Assembly: GCA_003138515.1 (NCBI GenBank)
Contig: PLGG01000065.1
Location: 1 to 64,000 of the forward strand
Reading direction: 5' to 3'
DNA from: Acidobacteriaceae bacterium
Lineage (GTDB): Bacteria; Acidobacteriota; Terriglobia; Terriglobales; Acidobacteriaceae
Length of the DNA stretch: 64,000 nucleotides
Shown piece after piece: positions 43,201-52,956 of the stretch. The position numbers were made by a program, and so were the translations under genes. The notes beneath the pieces were generated by a model that saw only the letters and a list, made by a program, of their open reading frames with translations, searched no databases and was not told the DNA's origin. Every line of letters begins with the position of its first letter. Position 1 is the stretch's first letter.

Positions 43201-43905
43201 ATGATCTGGATGACGCAGCCCTCGTGGCCGAGCATGGAGTGGAACTTTCTGAGTTGGGACTACGATACGCAATCGAGTTTCTACGGCACCGAGAAGGCTT
43301 GCGAGCCGGTGCACGCGCAACTGAATTTGTCCGATGGCTCGGTGGATCTGATCAACCTGGGCGAAGCACGGGCCTTCAAGGTGCGCACGCTCGTGGAGGG
43401 CCTTGACGGCAAGACGCTGAGCGATCAGACGAATCAGGTTCTGGCCGCCGCCGATGATCGCACCGCGGTGGCGAAACCCGACCTCGCGACGTTGGCGGCG
43501 GGGCATACCATTCTCGTGAAATTGGAAGTGAGCGATGCGGCTGGTGCGCCAGTGAGCGACAACTTCTATTGGTGGGCGGCGGACGAAGCCAGCTTCCGCG
43601 AGTTGAATTCGCTTCCGGCTGCGACGCTATCGGCCTCGGCGGCCTCCGCAGCGGCGAACGGTGAGCGCACGGTGACGGTGCGGATCAAGAATACGGGTTC
43701 CGCGGCGGCGCTCATGATCAAACTCACGCTCACTGACTCTGCGACGGGCCAACGCATCCTGCCCGCCTATTACAGCGACAACTACGTCTCGCTCCTGCCC
43801 GGCGAGGAGCGCACAGTGACAGTGGCGTTTGCGACCGGTAGCGCGAAACCCGCGATCGGCGTGCGCGGCTGGAACCTGGCCACGCAGACGGTTGCGGTGC
43901 AGTAG
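40294..43905 (+). CDS. Secreted GH2 hydrolase (beta-mannosidase / exo-glucosaminidase type) with LamG-like domain
   Basis: A 1203-residue exported enzyme. Signal peptide about residues 1-35 (ending PLHAQ). A concanavalin/LamG-like domain (about 45-245: WTLAFWFEAPQPEQGTML, DAGRWHFAAAASDGEHVVLY) precedes the GH2 jelly-roll, Ig-like and TIM-barrel domains. Catalytic acid/base Glu821 lies in WCGRNEG and the nucleophile Glu929 in METEFG, in the order expected for the mannosidase/exo-beta-glucosaminidase branch. Unusually large because of the N-terminal domain. Confidence 0.88.
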   Translation: MLKHFTFIPAVFVRIRAGLRVAFALVAAVLAAPLHAQAPAPLAVAYGPFNAVALADGAGLNKTLSPSTSLDSLAAVAMDGQGSGQPAMQDPLLAGRASWTLAFWFEAPQPEQGTMLLAGIGDPAAEDARFIGIANNRLGLWLGRAQSSAGFVPGDQALDAGRWHFAAAASDGEHVVLYADGQQVAAAALAQGSVAAVLEMAPSPLPDVADTHFGGKIASLRIYRGALTAEQVKAIADAPPDFSLVTFEEASQHWPVQTRAQAGYSAPQDPSTWPHGKGEIQKPAAKELTAADLHCQLTGDDPWKLAGGWRLEAAPQVKATGEEISKAGFDDKNWQVATVPGTVLTTMIDRGLYPDPDYGLNNLAIPESLAHQDYWYRVEFRTPVAARGRSLTLTFEGVNYAAEVWMNGKKLGGFAGAFLRGKFDVTDAAAGSENALAVRVSPPPHPGIPNEQSLRGGPGENGGIEVLDGPTFSATEGWDWIPGIRDRDTGIWQDVTLTATGPVEIGDLNVITTLPKSDRSEAEIEIEAPLTNKGSTAIDGELTASFDDVRVTKQVHLAPGETVIRLEPAEFAELKVQNPRLWWPNGYGDPVLHTLKVSLVAGGKVSAAKQIEFGMREVSYEISLFDAPGHLQRVEVLPSRTHDEALPLIDGTHQGIRQIFDWTPNQVLPGQTLPDWMLQSWVQTLEPEAVDSPSIRPVDGGWPGTDLVIKVNGVRIAARGGNWGMDDMLKRVSIKHLEPYFRLHRDAHVNMIRNWMGQNTEESFYALADKYGLMVWNDFWESTQTYNLEAEDPALFLANARDTILHYRHHPSIVVWCGRNEGVPQPTINEGLAELVRTLDHTRYYTGSSNQVNLRNSGPYQFQPLETYYRINRGFSVELGIPSVPTLESLKSFIPEPDRWPISDTWAYHDWHQSQNGAVQPYMAHMETEFGAPTSLEDFERKAQMLDYVGHRAIFEGFAAHLWQPNSARMIWMTQPSWPSMEWNFLSWDYDTQSSFYGTEKACEPVHAQLNLSDGSVDLINLGEARAFKVRTLVEGLDGKTLSDQTNQVLAAADDRTAVAKPDLATLAAGHTILVKLEVSDAAGAPVSDNFYWWAADEASFRELNSLPAATLSASAASAAANGERTVTVRIKNTGSAAALMIKLTLTDSATGQRILPAYYSDNYVSLLPGEERTVTVAFATGSAKPAIGVRGWNLATQTVAVQ

Positions 43906-43958
43906 TGCGCGCCCTGGTGAAATCCGCGTGCTGCGAGTTCCCTTCACTGGCGCGGGCT

Positions 43959-45059
43959 TCATTTGCGGCTTGAACCGCGACCGGAGAGTTTCGGTTTCTC
44001 GGGCGGCGGACAGGTTGACTCGCGAATGACCAATTCCGGCAGGACGGCCAGCGTGTCCGGAACGGAATCCTGGCCGCGAACCCGCTGCAAGAGCACACGC
44101 GCGGCAATGGTTCCCATCTGATGAAGCGGCTGACGGATGGTCGTAATGCTTGGATTCTGGAAGGCCGCGCTCTGGATGTCGTCGAAGCCGACCACGGAGA
44201 TGTCTTCAGGAACGCGCAGTCCGTGGTCCCGTATGGCCCGGATAGCGCCGATAGCGGCAATATCGTCGTAGCAGACCATGGCCGTAAAGCCGGCCTTGCG
44301 GTTGAGCAATTCGCAAGCGGGCACGAACCCCAGTTCGGGCGTGGAAACCAGCAGCATGAGCTGTACGGTCAACTCGGGCCGCACTACGATGCCAAATTCA
44401 CGGGCTACCGCCTTCAGGCAATCCCAACGGTCCTCGGCGTCGGAGCTGTGGCTGCCACCGCGCATGAAGGCGATTCTGCGGTGACCAAGCTGGTAGAGAT
44501 GGCGCAACGTAAGTTCTGCCGCCCGGCGCTGGTCGAGCACTACGTTCGTGATTCCGGGAATCTGGCGATGGCCGGCGACCGCGACTGCGGGAATCTTGAA
44601 GCCGTGCTGCAGAATCGTATCGATCAGGATGAAACCTTCGACCGACCTCTCCATCAGCAGGCGCGGGTACTCTTCGATCAAGTCGGGCTTGCGGCGATGA
44701 CTGGCAGTCAGGTAGAAGTAACCCTCCTCGATGAGCGATTCTTCCACGCCCGTGAGCACCAGCGCGCTGTAGCTGTCGCTCAGCTCCGGAACCAATACGC
44801 CGATGGAGAAAGTCTGCTTTTTGCGCAGGGAACGCGCGTAAAAGCTGGGCCGATAGTCGAACTTCGCGGCTGCCGCCTTCACTCGGTCCCGCGTCTCCTG
44901 CGGAATCGCACGGACGCCGGGCGCATCGTTCAGCACGAGCGAGATGGTGGCCGGCGACAGATCGAGGTATTCGCCCAAAATGCGCAGACTCACCGGCTCT
45001 CCCGGCTTCGGCTCGTGTCTTGGTTTTGCTTTCTTTCTCACTTTCTCCTCTCGTAACAC
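43959..45059 (-). CDS. LacI family transcriptional regulator
   Basis: A 366-residue repressor. The helix-turn-helix is SLRILGEYLDLSPATISLVLNDAPGVRAIPQETRDRV, followed by the hinge and a periplasmic-binding-protein-like sugar domain (FSIGVLVPELSDSYSALVLTGVEE ... ISVVGFDDIQSAAFQNPSITTIRQP). It probably controls the neighbouring symporter and hydrolases. Starts at a GTG; a second in-frame GTG lies 6 codons later. The start of the transcription unit is shared with nothing upstream. Confidence 0.92.
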   Translation of the reverse strand: MLREEKVRKKAKPRHEPKPGEPVSLRILGEYLDLSPATISLVLNDAPGVRAIPQETRDRVKAAAAKFDYRPSFYARSLRKKQTFSIGVLVPELSDSYSALVLTGVEESLIEEGYFYLTASHRRKPDLIEEYPRLLMERSVEGFILIDTILQHGFKIPAVAVAGHRQIPGITNVVLDQRRAAELTLRHLYQLGHRRIAFMRGGSHSSDAEDRWDCLKAVAREFGIVVRPELTVQLMLLVSTPELGFVPACELLNRKAGFTAMVCYDDIAAIGAIRAIRDHGLRVPEDISVVGFDDIQSAAFQNPSITTIRQPLHQMGTIAARVLLQRVRGQDSVPDTLAVLPELVIRESTCPPPEKPKLSGRGSSRK

Positions 45060-45072
45060 ACACGCCAGAATC

Positions 45073-46953
45073 TTAAGGAGACGATCGAGCAGGAGGCGCG
45101 ACTTCCGCAGCCTCGACCTCGCGGCGCTCGAGGTGGTCGTACCAGGTGAACTTGAGAATTGCCGACGTAGCCAGTACCACAGCCAGAGTGACAGCGGCGC
45201 GCTTCAGTTCCCAGATGACGATGTACATGGGAAGCACGACGAGTGCGATCTGCCAGACGATCCCGACGGCGACGTTGAACATGTCGCGCTTGAAGTCTTT
45301 GTTGCGCTTGAAGCCGGGGTCCTCCGCGAGAACCTTGCGGTAGATGGGGCCCCAGAAGCCCCACGGCCGCACCCGCCGGTAGAAGACTTTGAGCACCTCG
45401 TCGTCTTCCGGCTTGGTGAGCAGGGTACCGGCAAAGCATCCGATGAGCGAGAGAACCAGCACCACCGGAAAGACGATCGAGACATCCATATTGATGGAGT
45501 ATGCGGCCAGCAGATGCTGGACGAGTGGAACTTTCGCGATCAGCGTAGGCAGCGCCAGAGCGGATGTGATTCCGGCGAGCATGCCCCAGAAGTAGCCATA
45601 GCCGTTAAAGCGCCACCAGTACCACTTGAGGACGTTGGAAGCGGTGTATCCTCCCCACAATCCGGAGACGATCCAGACCACGACGGCGTTGACCGAAGTC
45701 ACATTCCACCCGATGAGCACGCCGATGACGACGACGGCAAATGAGGCCAGATAGCTCAAACGGACATAAGTGCGCGGCGGAGCGTCGGGGCGAATGTAGC
45801 GCTTGTAGATGTCGTTGACGAAGTACGGCGGCGCGGCATTCACTGTGGCGGCAAAGTTGGCCATGAAGGCGGCCAGCAGGCCGGAGATGAGGAAGCCGAG
45901 CAAGCCGACGGGAACGAAGCGTGCCAGCGCATACGGAAGCACCAGCTCAAAGTCCATGTTGGCGCCCATGGCGCGGATGCTGTCCGAGAAGAACACGGCG
46001 GCCAGGATGGCAAGACCGGCGGTAAGAAAATAGCGGGGAAAGGTGAGCACGACGTTGACCCACGCGCTCATCATCGAAGCCTCGCGCGGACTTTTTGAAG
46101 CGAGCACGCGCTGCATGTCGTAGTTGGGCGCAGGGCCCGCGGCGGAGATCAGCACGCCCTTGAAGAGGAGCATCATGACGAAGAAGCCAAAAAGCCCATA
46201 ACCATCCTGCGCGATTCGCGTGCTGGTGGCCGGGATCAGCGTCGACCAATCGAGATTCAAGTGCCAGCCGAAAAATACATTGTCCCAGCCAGCCGGCACC
46301 ACTTTGTGCAGCATCTCCGGCGCCACGCGGCGCATGGCGATGATGCCCACCGCGAAGGACGCAATGGAAAGCACGCAAAACTGCACCACCTCAGTGATCA
46401 CCACGCTGATCATGCCGCCCTTGATAACGTAGATAGCCGTAATCAGGACAAGAATCAGCGCGTACTGGTTCGGCGACAGGTGCCAGGGAAGAAACGTGGC
46501 CGCGAATTTGCCGATGCCCTTGAAGCCGTAGCTGAAGAAACCGATGATGCTGATGAAGGCATAGAGAACAACGATGAGGTGCGACAACTGCGCGCCGCGG
46601 CCGGTGCCGAAGCGCGTTTTGATCCACTCCGCTCCGGTCATCACCCGCGAGCGCCGGAGCCACGCCGACATGTAGACCATGAGAAAGACCTGGTTGAAGG
46701 TCGGCCATAGCCACGGAATCCACACGCTCTTCAGGCCATAGACGAACATCCAGTACACCAGCAGCATGGTGCCGCTGATGTCGAACATGCCCGAAGCGTT
46801 GGAAAGGCCCAGCACATACCACGGCATCTTGTTGCCGCCCAGAAAATATGCGGTCATGTCGCGCGAGCCGTGGTGCGATACCCAGTAGCCCACGAACACG
46901 GTGCCCAGCAGGTACACCAGAATGATTGCGATATCCAACGGTTGAAGATGCAT
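45073..46953 (-). CDS. Sodium:solute symporter family transporter
   Basis: A 626-residue inner-membrane protein of the SSS family with about 13-14 hydrophobic spans, beginning IAIILVYLLGTVFVGYWVSHHGSRDMTAYFLGGNKMPWY, the usual SSS N-terminus. A GGGGGA site precedes the ATG. Substrates of such acidobacterial members are likely sugars or sugar acids, given the neighbours, but this is inferred. It ends 14 nt before the regulator gene in transcript order. Confidence 0.92.
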   Translation of the reverse strand: MHLQPLDIAIILVYLLGTVFVGYWVSHHGSRDMTAYFLGGNKMPWYVLGLSNASGMFDISGTMLLVYWMFVYGLKSVWIPWLWPTFNQVFLMVYMSAWLRRSRVMTGAEWIKTRFGTGRGAQLSHLIVVLYAFISIIGFFSYGFKGIGKFAATFLPWHLSPNQYALILVLITAIYVIKGGMISVVITEVVQFCVLSIASFAVGIIAMRRVAPEMLHKVVPAGWDNVFFGWHLNLDWSTLIPATSTRIAQDGYGLFGFFVMMLLFKGVLISAAGPAPNYDMQRVLASKSPREASMMSAWVNVVLTFPRYFLTAGLAILAAVFFSDSIRAMGANMDFELVLPYALARFVPVGLLGFLISGLLAAFMANFAATVNAAPPYFVNDIYKRYIRPDAPPRTYVRLSYLASFAVVVIGVLIGWNVTSVNAVVVWIVSGLWGGYTASNVLKWYWWRFNGYGYFWGMLAGITSALALPTLIAKVPLVQHLLAAYSINMDVSIVFPVVLVLSLIGCFAGTLLTKPEDDEVLKVFYRRVRPWGFWGPIYRKVLAEDPGFKRNKDFKRDMFNVAVGIVWQIALVVLPMYIVIWELKRAAVTLAVVLATSAILKFTWYDHLERREVEAAEVAPPARSSP

Positions 46954-47047
46954 CGAGTCCCCCGGATTTACTTACTGATCGATCTCTCCAGAATTCCCTG
47001 CCGCATGTTGCCGATCGCGGCCAGCGGAGTACTGGTTTGAAAGTTTC

Positions 47048-48841
47048 TTAATACAGTTGCCCGGCCAACAAGAAGACCAGTGTTGCCTGCCAGTTGATAG
47101 CGATCTCGTTGCTTGCGTATGAGGCCGTCTGGTCCGCATAGTATTTCTCCGGCGGTAACCCGCTCGGAAACTTGGCCAGCACAGGATCCTGGCGGCCGGC
47201 ATTCGGCCCTCCGGACAATAATCCCGGCCACGGCCCCGGTTGCTCGCCCGATCCGCTGGGCCGGTGATGCGGGTGCAGGACCGAGTGCTCGCCAACCTGC
47301 GTGACCCACGAGAGCGAGAAGGTATTTCGGCCGAGCAGATAGTGCAAATCGTCGCGCGCCGCATTCCGAAAGGCAGGATCCGGTGCGATCGCGTCGGCGA
47401 TCATCAGGTCCATGCCATACTGCGCTGCAATCCCGTTCGATCCCCAGACGAAGTCCGTCGGCTTGAGGCTTACGTGGTATGGATTGGCGGCAGTAGCGCT
47501 GACAATTGCGCGCGCTGCCGACAACATTCGGCTGCGAATAGCCGCTTGCGCCTTGGCGTCGGCGTCTTTGCGCCGGGAAAGAGCGTAGGTGCGCAGAGCC
47601 ATGGGGGCCATCATGCGCCAACCTTCCGCGGCCGGCGAATCGAGGATGGGAAGATAAGCGGCATAGTTGCTCAAGAAGAATTGGTGATAGGCGTTTTCGC
47701 CAGTGGTGCGCCAAAGCTCTGCCGACGCCCAAAGGCGTTCGTCTGCGCAATTCGAATCGCCGTACTCTCCGGTTGAAATGCCGGGCGGATTGCGGAACGT
47801 CACATTTGGATACTGCTCGGTCCACTTCCACGCGCGGCGCGCGGCATCGAGAGCCCGCGTGGCAAACGCCGCATCGAACGGCTTGTAGACCCGCGCGGCG
47901 ATCGCTGCCACCGCGGCCAGATCGGCAGTGGCGCAGGTGCTTTTGTAGGGTGCCGAGCCGGTCCCGATGACCTCGCTGGGCAGCGTGTCCTTGTCGGGAG
48001 CAATGAAGTCCGGGAAATGCGTGCTCGTCTGCTTGTGCCATGCGCCGCCGTCGCTGTCCTGCATCTTCAGCATCCATTCCAGGTTCCAGCGAATCTCGTT
48101 CAGGATGTCGGGAGTGCCGTTCCCGGTTTCTGGAATCTTGAGTTGAATGGGCTTGAGCCGGGGACCGTAGATCTCCCATGCCCACAGCAGCGTTCCCGTC
48201 GCGATGCCCGAGTTGACCGTGTAACGGCCATAGTCGCCCGCGTCGTGCCAGCCGCCGATGTTGTCTCGTGGTCCGGAAGCGCCTGAGCTGGGATGAAACT
48301 CACCATGCAGGTGGCAGGCTGGGTGGGAGTATCCGGGAAACTCCGGACCCAGATCGACCGCTGTTCCGCAGCGCTGCCCGTAAAAGCCGCGCATGGCCAG
48401 GTAGTATGTGCGCTCGAAGACGTTGCTACCTATCGTGAAGGTCCAGCTCTTTCCCACCTCAGGAACCTGGACGTAGTAGGTTCCCGCCTCGCGCAGCTGG
48501 GAGAAGTCCGCTGCCTCGACGGTGTCGCCTGAGAGCGGGTCGGTCGAGGCCGGCGAAAGCGCTCCACGAAGAACGGCCTTTCCATCGCTGGAGCGCCTGA
48601 TGTCAAAGGTTTTAGCTGGGGTTTTAGCTGGACTCGCGACCAGGGCGACCTTGGGTGCGCCGGCAAGATACCCGACCTGGTCAAGCTTGATGGCTGGGGT
48701 TGGGTTCTCGGCCGCATAAAGCTGGAAAGCGGGGCATAATGCCAGACCCAAAACGCATAAAAAGAAGAGCCAGAGTCGCGCGCGGCGGCAGGTTCGAAGG
48801 TTCCAAATCGATGAAGGCGGCCTATCGTTCATTCGCTTCAC
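47048..48841 (-). CDS. Secreted GH9 endoglucanase-type hydrolase
   Basis: A 597-residue exported glycoside hydrolase. After a signal segment (residues about 22-44) comes an N-terminal Ig-like cellulase domain (IKLDQVGYLAGAPKVALV) and the GH9 barrel. The catalytic Asp pair is in GGWHDAGDYGRY. The family signatures near the C-terminus are SWVTQVGEHSVLHPHHRPS and YASNEIAINWQA, with the catalytic Glu in NEIAIN. It probably cuts beta-1,4-glucan or related mixed-linkage glucan. Same strand as the symporter, 94 bp apart. Confidence 0.93.
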   Translation of the reverse strand: MKRMNDRPPSSIWNLRTCRRARLWLFFLCVLGLALCPAFQLYAAENPTPAIKLDQVGYLAGAPKVALVASPAKTPAKTFDIRRSSDGKAVLRGALSPASTDPLSGDTVEAADFSQLREAGTYYVQVPEVGKSWTFTIGSNVFERTYYLAMRGFYGQRCGTAVDLGPEFPGYSHPACHLHGEFHPSSGASGPRDNIGGWHDAGDYGRYTVNSGIATGTLLWAWEIYGPRLKPIQLKIPETGNGTPDILNEIRWNLEWMLKMQDSDGGAWHKQTSTHFPDFIAPDKDTLPSEVIGTGSAPYKSTCATADLAAVAAIAARVYKPFDAAFATRALDAARRAWKWTEQYPNVTFRNPPGISTGEYGDSNCADERLWASAELWRTTGENAYHQFFLSNYAAYLPILDSPAAEGWRMMAPMALRTYALSRRKDADAKAQAAIRSRMLSAARAIVSATAANPYHVSLKPTDFVWGSNGIAAQYGMDLMIADAIAPDPAFRNAARDDLHYLLGRNTFSLSWVTQVGEHSVLHPHHRPSGSGEQPGPWPGLLSGGPNAGRQDPVLAKFPSGLPPEKYYADQTASYASNEIAINWQATLVFLLAGQLY

Positions 48842-48940
48842 TCGCGAGGGTCGGTTGAAAAGACGGATCAGTCTCTCACATCGTCACGCACCCCGGCAAC
48901 GGATTCCTCGGCCCAGGCGAATCATCGGCGGGAATATTCC

Positions 48941-48970
48941 TTGTTGCACTTCCGTTGGTTCGGCTATAAT
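48941..48970 (+). promoter_or_regulatory. Likely promoter of the GH94 gene
   Basis: TTGTTG (48941-48946), 18 nt, then a perfect TATAAT (48965-48970), about 95 bp before the GH94 start. Confidence 0.6.
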
Positions 48971-49067
48971 CGCGCTTCGCTTTCAAAGGTAGCGAATTCT
49001 CTCTGCAAAAACGTTTCAGCTTGTTTTGCTGATCTCCTGCCGCCCTGGGTCCCAAGAGGAACTGAAG

Positions 49068-51527
49068 ATGAAGTTTGGCTATTTCGACGATCGTAACCGC
49101 GAGTATGTGATCACGCGGCCGGATACGCCGCTGCCGTGGATCAACTACCTCGGTTGCCAGGAGTACTTCGGAATCATCTCGAACACCGCGGGCGGCTATT
49201 CGTTCTATCGCGACGCGCGGCTGCGGAGGCTGACACGTTACAGGTATAACAACGCGCCATGGGATTGCGGTGGCCGCTACATTTATCTGCGCGACGAAGA
49301 GTCGGGCAGCTTCTGGTCGCCGAGCTGGCAGCCGACACGGCACGCAGCCGAGGACTATTCCTGCCGCCACGGCATGGGCTACACAACCATTGGCTCGAAG
49401 TTCGCGGGCATTGAAGCCAGCACGCGCTACTTCGTCCCGCTCGACGAAAACCTCGAAATCTGGCAGCTCACGGTGACCAATCGCCGCGCGATGCCGGCGC
49501 GGATCTCGGTCTTCGCCAGCGTCGAGTTCTGCTTATGGGATGCGCAGGACGACGCCACCAATTTCCAGCGAAATTACAACATTGGCGAGGTCGAGGTGGT
49601 TGACGGCGTCATCTATCACAAGACGGAGTACCGCGAGCGCCGCAATCACTTCGCTTACTTTGCCTGCTCCGAGCCAACATCCGGCTTCGAGACCGCGCGC
49701 GATGCGTTTCTGGGCCCCTACCGCGGCTGGGACAATCCCGCAGCCGTCGCCGCCGGCCAACTCACCAACTCCATCGCGCATGGCTGGGCTCCGATTGGCG
49801 CGCACCAGGTAAAGCTCGACCTCGCCGCCGGAGAAACACGGCAAATCGTCTTCGTCCTCGGCTATCAGGAAAACCCGGTCGACCGGAAATTCGATCCGCC
49901 CGGAACGCAGATCATCAATAAGGAGCTAGCCAAGCCGTCGATCGCGAAGTACCTGGCCGCCAAACAAGCGGACGCGGCTTTCGACCGCCTGCGCGCGCAC
50001 TGGGACAAGCTTCTCGGCATCTTCCAGGTGGACACGCCGGACGTGCACACCAACCGCATGGTCAACATCTGGAACGCGTACCAGTGCATGGCGACATTCA
50101 ACATGTCGCGCTCTGCCTCTTCATTCGAGTCGGGCATCGGCCGCGGCCTCGGTTTCCGCGACTCGAACCAGGACCTGCTGGGTTTTGTGCACATGGTGCC
50201 TGCTCGAGCGCGCGAGCGCATTCTCGACCTGGCCTCCACGCAGCTAGACACCGGCGGCGCCTATCACCAGTACCAGCCGCTCACCAAGCGCGGCAACAAC
50301 GACATTGGCGGCGGATTCAATGACGATCCGCATTGGCTCATCCTCGGCGTCGCGGCTTACATCAAAGAAACAGGCGATTGGAGCATCCTCGACGAGCCAA
50401 CGCCCTATGACAACAAGCCCGGCACCGAGGAGCCGCTCTACGATCATCTTCATCGCAGCTTCCGTTACACGCTGGAGCGCCTCGGGCCGCACGGGCTGCC
50501 GCTGATCGGCCGCGCCGATTGGAACGACTGCCTCAATCTGAACTGCTTCTCCGACACGCCCGGCAATTCCTTCCAGACCACAACCAATCGGGATGGCAAA
50601 GTGGCCGAGTCGGTGTTCATCGCCGGACTCTTCGTGCATGCCTCGCACGAGCTGGCTGCCATCGCCAGTCGCCACGGCCATTCGGACGACGCCACGTGTT
50701 TTCTTAGAGCGGCCGATCGAATGGAGCAGACGATTAAGGAGCACGGCTGGGACGGCGAGTGGTTCCTGCGCGCCTACGACAGCTTCGGCGAAAAGATCGG
50801 CTCAAAGGAGCGCGAGGAAGGCAAGATCTTCATCGAGTCCAACGGCTTCTGCGTGCTGGCAGGCATCGGGCTCGACGACGGCAGGGCCGCCAAAGCTCTG
50901 GCATCCGTGCGCGAGCACCTCGCCACGAAGCATGGGCTCGTTGTGCATCAGCCGGCCTACACTCGCTACTATCTCCACCTGGGCGAGATTTCTTCGTACC
51001 CGCCGGGCTACAAGGAGAACGCCGGCGTTTTCTGCCACGTGAATCCCTGGGTCATGATCGGCGAGACGCTGTTGGGCCACGGCGATGAGGCGTACGACTA
51101 CTATCTGCGCATCAATCCCTCGGCGCGCGAAGAAATCAGCGAGGTGCACCGCTGCGAACCTTACGTCTATGCGCAAATGATCGCTGGCAAGGACGCGCCG
51201 ACGTTCGGCGAGGCCAAAAATTCCTGGCTCACAGGAACCGCGGCATGGAATTACTACGCAATCGCGCAGTGGATTCTCGGCGTGCGCCCAACTTATGATG
51301 GCCTTGAGATTGCTCCCGTGATTCCGGCCGGCTGGCAGGGATTCACCGCAACGCGCATCTTCCGCGGAGTGACATATAAGATCGCCATCGAGCGCAAGGG
51401 CAACGGAAACAGTGTCGCGCTGACCGTCGACGGCGCGCCGATCAAGGGAAATATCGTGCCTCCTCCTGCCGACGGCCGCAAAGAAGTTTCGATTGTGGCG
51501 GCTTTAGGCTCGGCAGTTTTAAGCTAG
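49068..51527 (+). CDS. GH94 cellobiose/oligosaccharide phosphorylase
   Basis: An 819-residue cytoplasmic enzyme that cleaves beta-glucosidic disaccharides with phosphate, saving ATP. The N-terminal beta-sandwich (FGYFDDRNREYVITRPDTPLPWINYLG) and the (alpha/alpha)6 barrel are intact. The catalytic Asp487 is in ADWNDCLN. Motifs (GRGLGFRDSNQD, GTAAWNYYA) fit cellobiose phosphorylase best, but laminaribiose or chitobiose types cannot be excluded. The ATG at 49068 has an AGAGGA site 8 nt upstream. Confidence 0.92.
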   Translation: MKFGYFDDRNREYVITRPDTPLPWINYLGCQEYFGIISNTAGGYSFYRDARLRRLTRYRYNNAPWDCGGRYIYLRDEESGSFWSPSWQPTRHAAEDYSCRHGMGYTTIGSKFAGIEASTRYFVPLDENLEIWQLTVTNRRAMPARISVFASVEFCLWDAQDDATNFQRNYNIGEVEVVDGVIYHKTEYRERRNHFAYFACSEPTSGFETARDAFLGPYRGWDNPAAVAAGQLTNSIAHGWAPIGAHQVKLDLAAGETRQIVFVLGYQENPVDRKFDPPGTQIINKELAKPSIAKYLAAKQADAAFDRLRAHWDKLLGIFQVDTPDVHTNRMVNIWNAYQCMATFNMSRSASSFESGIGRGLGFRDSNQDLLGFVHMVPARARERILDLASTQLDTGGAYHQYQPLTKRGNNDIGGGFNDDPHWLILGVAAYIKETGDWSILDEPTPYDNKPGTEEPLYDHLHRSFRYTLERLGPHGLPLIGRADWNDCLNLNCFSDTPGNSFQTTTNRDGKVAESVFIAGLFVHASHELAAIASRHGHSDDATCFLRAADRMEQTIKEHGWDGEWFLRAYDSFGEKIGSKEREEGKIFIESNGFCVLAGIGLDDGRAAKALASVREHLATKHGLVVHQPAYTRYYLHLGEISSYPPGYKENAGVFCHVNPWVMIGETLLGHGDEAYDYYLRINPSAREEISEVHRCEPYVYAQMIAGKDAPTFGEAKNSWLTGTAAWNYYAIAQWILGVRPTYDGLEIAPVIPAGWQGFTATRIFRGVTYKIAIERKGNGNSVALTVDGAPIKGNIVPPPADGRKEVSIVAALGSAVLS

Positions 51528-51565
51528 CGCTGCCGTTGCATCTCTCCGTGAACCAAGGAGCCGCT

Positions 51566-52561
<996 letters not shown>

Positions 52562-52956
52562 GTGGGCCCGGCCACACCGGGTGGCCCGACCGCAGTCGAT
52601 TCGAGCAGCCAGCCTGCCGATTCGCGGTCACAAAGCATGCCCATTTCGCAAATTACAAGAGAACTAGCCTCGCGCCAGGCCGGAGGAGCGGTGTGCCCGA
52701 AATGGCCGATTACACTTTGGTAACACAACTATATGGTTATCTAAGTTCCTTATTGACCCATAAATGGTTACCATCGTCCCACGGCACCTTATTTAGCGGG
52801 CAGTCACCGCTTGACGCTCGCATTGAAGGCTCTCCCCGGATTGCCGAAATTTGTTTGTTATGGGCCGAAGAAACCCGCGAGTTCGGCTCGCGGACAACAT
52901 GTCGATTTGAGATTCGTGCGCGAAAGCGGCTGGTATCTCGAGGAGCAATTCAAACC
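52562..52956. other. Intergenic region with AT-rich island and palindrome
   Basis: No gene seen. The stretch about 52700-52800 is clearly more AT-rich than its surroundings. It contains TGGTAAC (52718-52724) and its inverted match GTTACCA (52767-52773), the latter inside a perfect 11-bp palindrome ATGGTTACCAT (52764-52774). This looks like a regulatory region for the CpaE-like gene. Confidence 0.5.

Noticed and set aside
40585..43506. Long minus-strand frames opposite the GH2 gene
   Set aside because: The plus-strand product is a complete GH2 enzyme with its catalytic residues; the reverse frames have shadow composition.
46968..48185. 405-residue minus-strand frame overlapping the GH9 gene in another phase
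   Set aside because: Arg/Gly/Ser-rich; the GH9 frame carries all family signatures.
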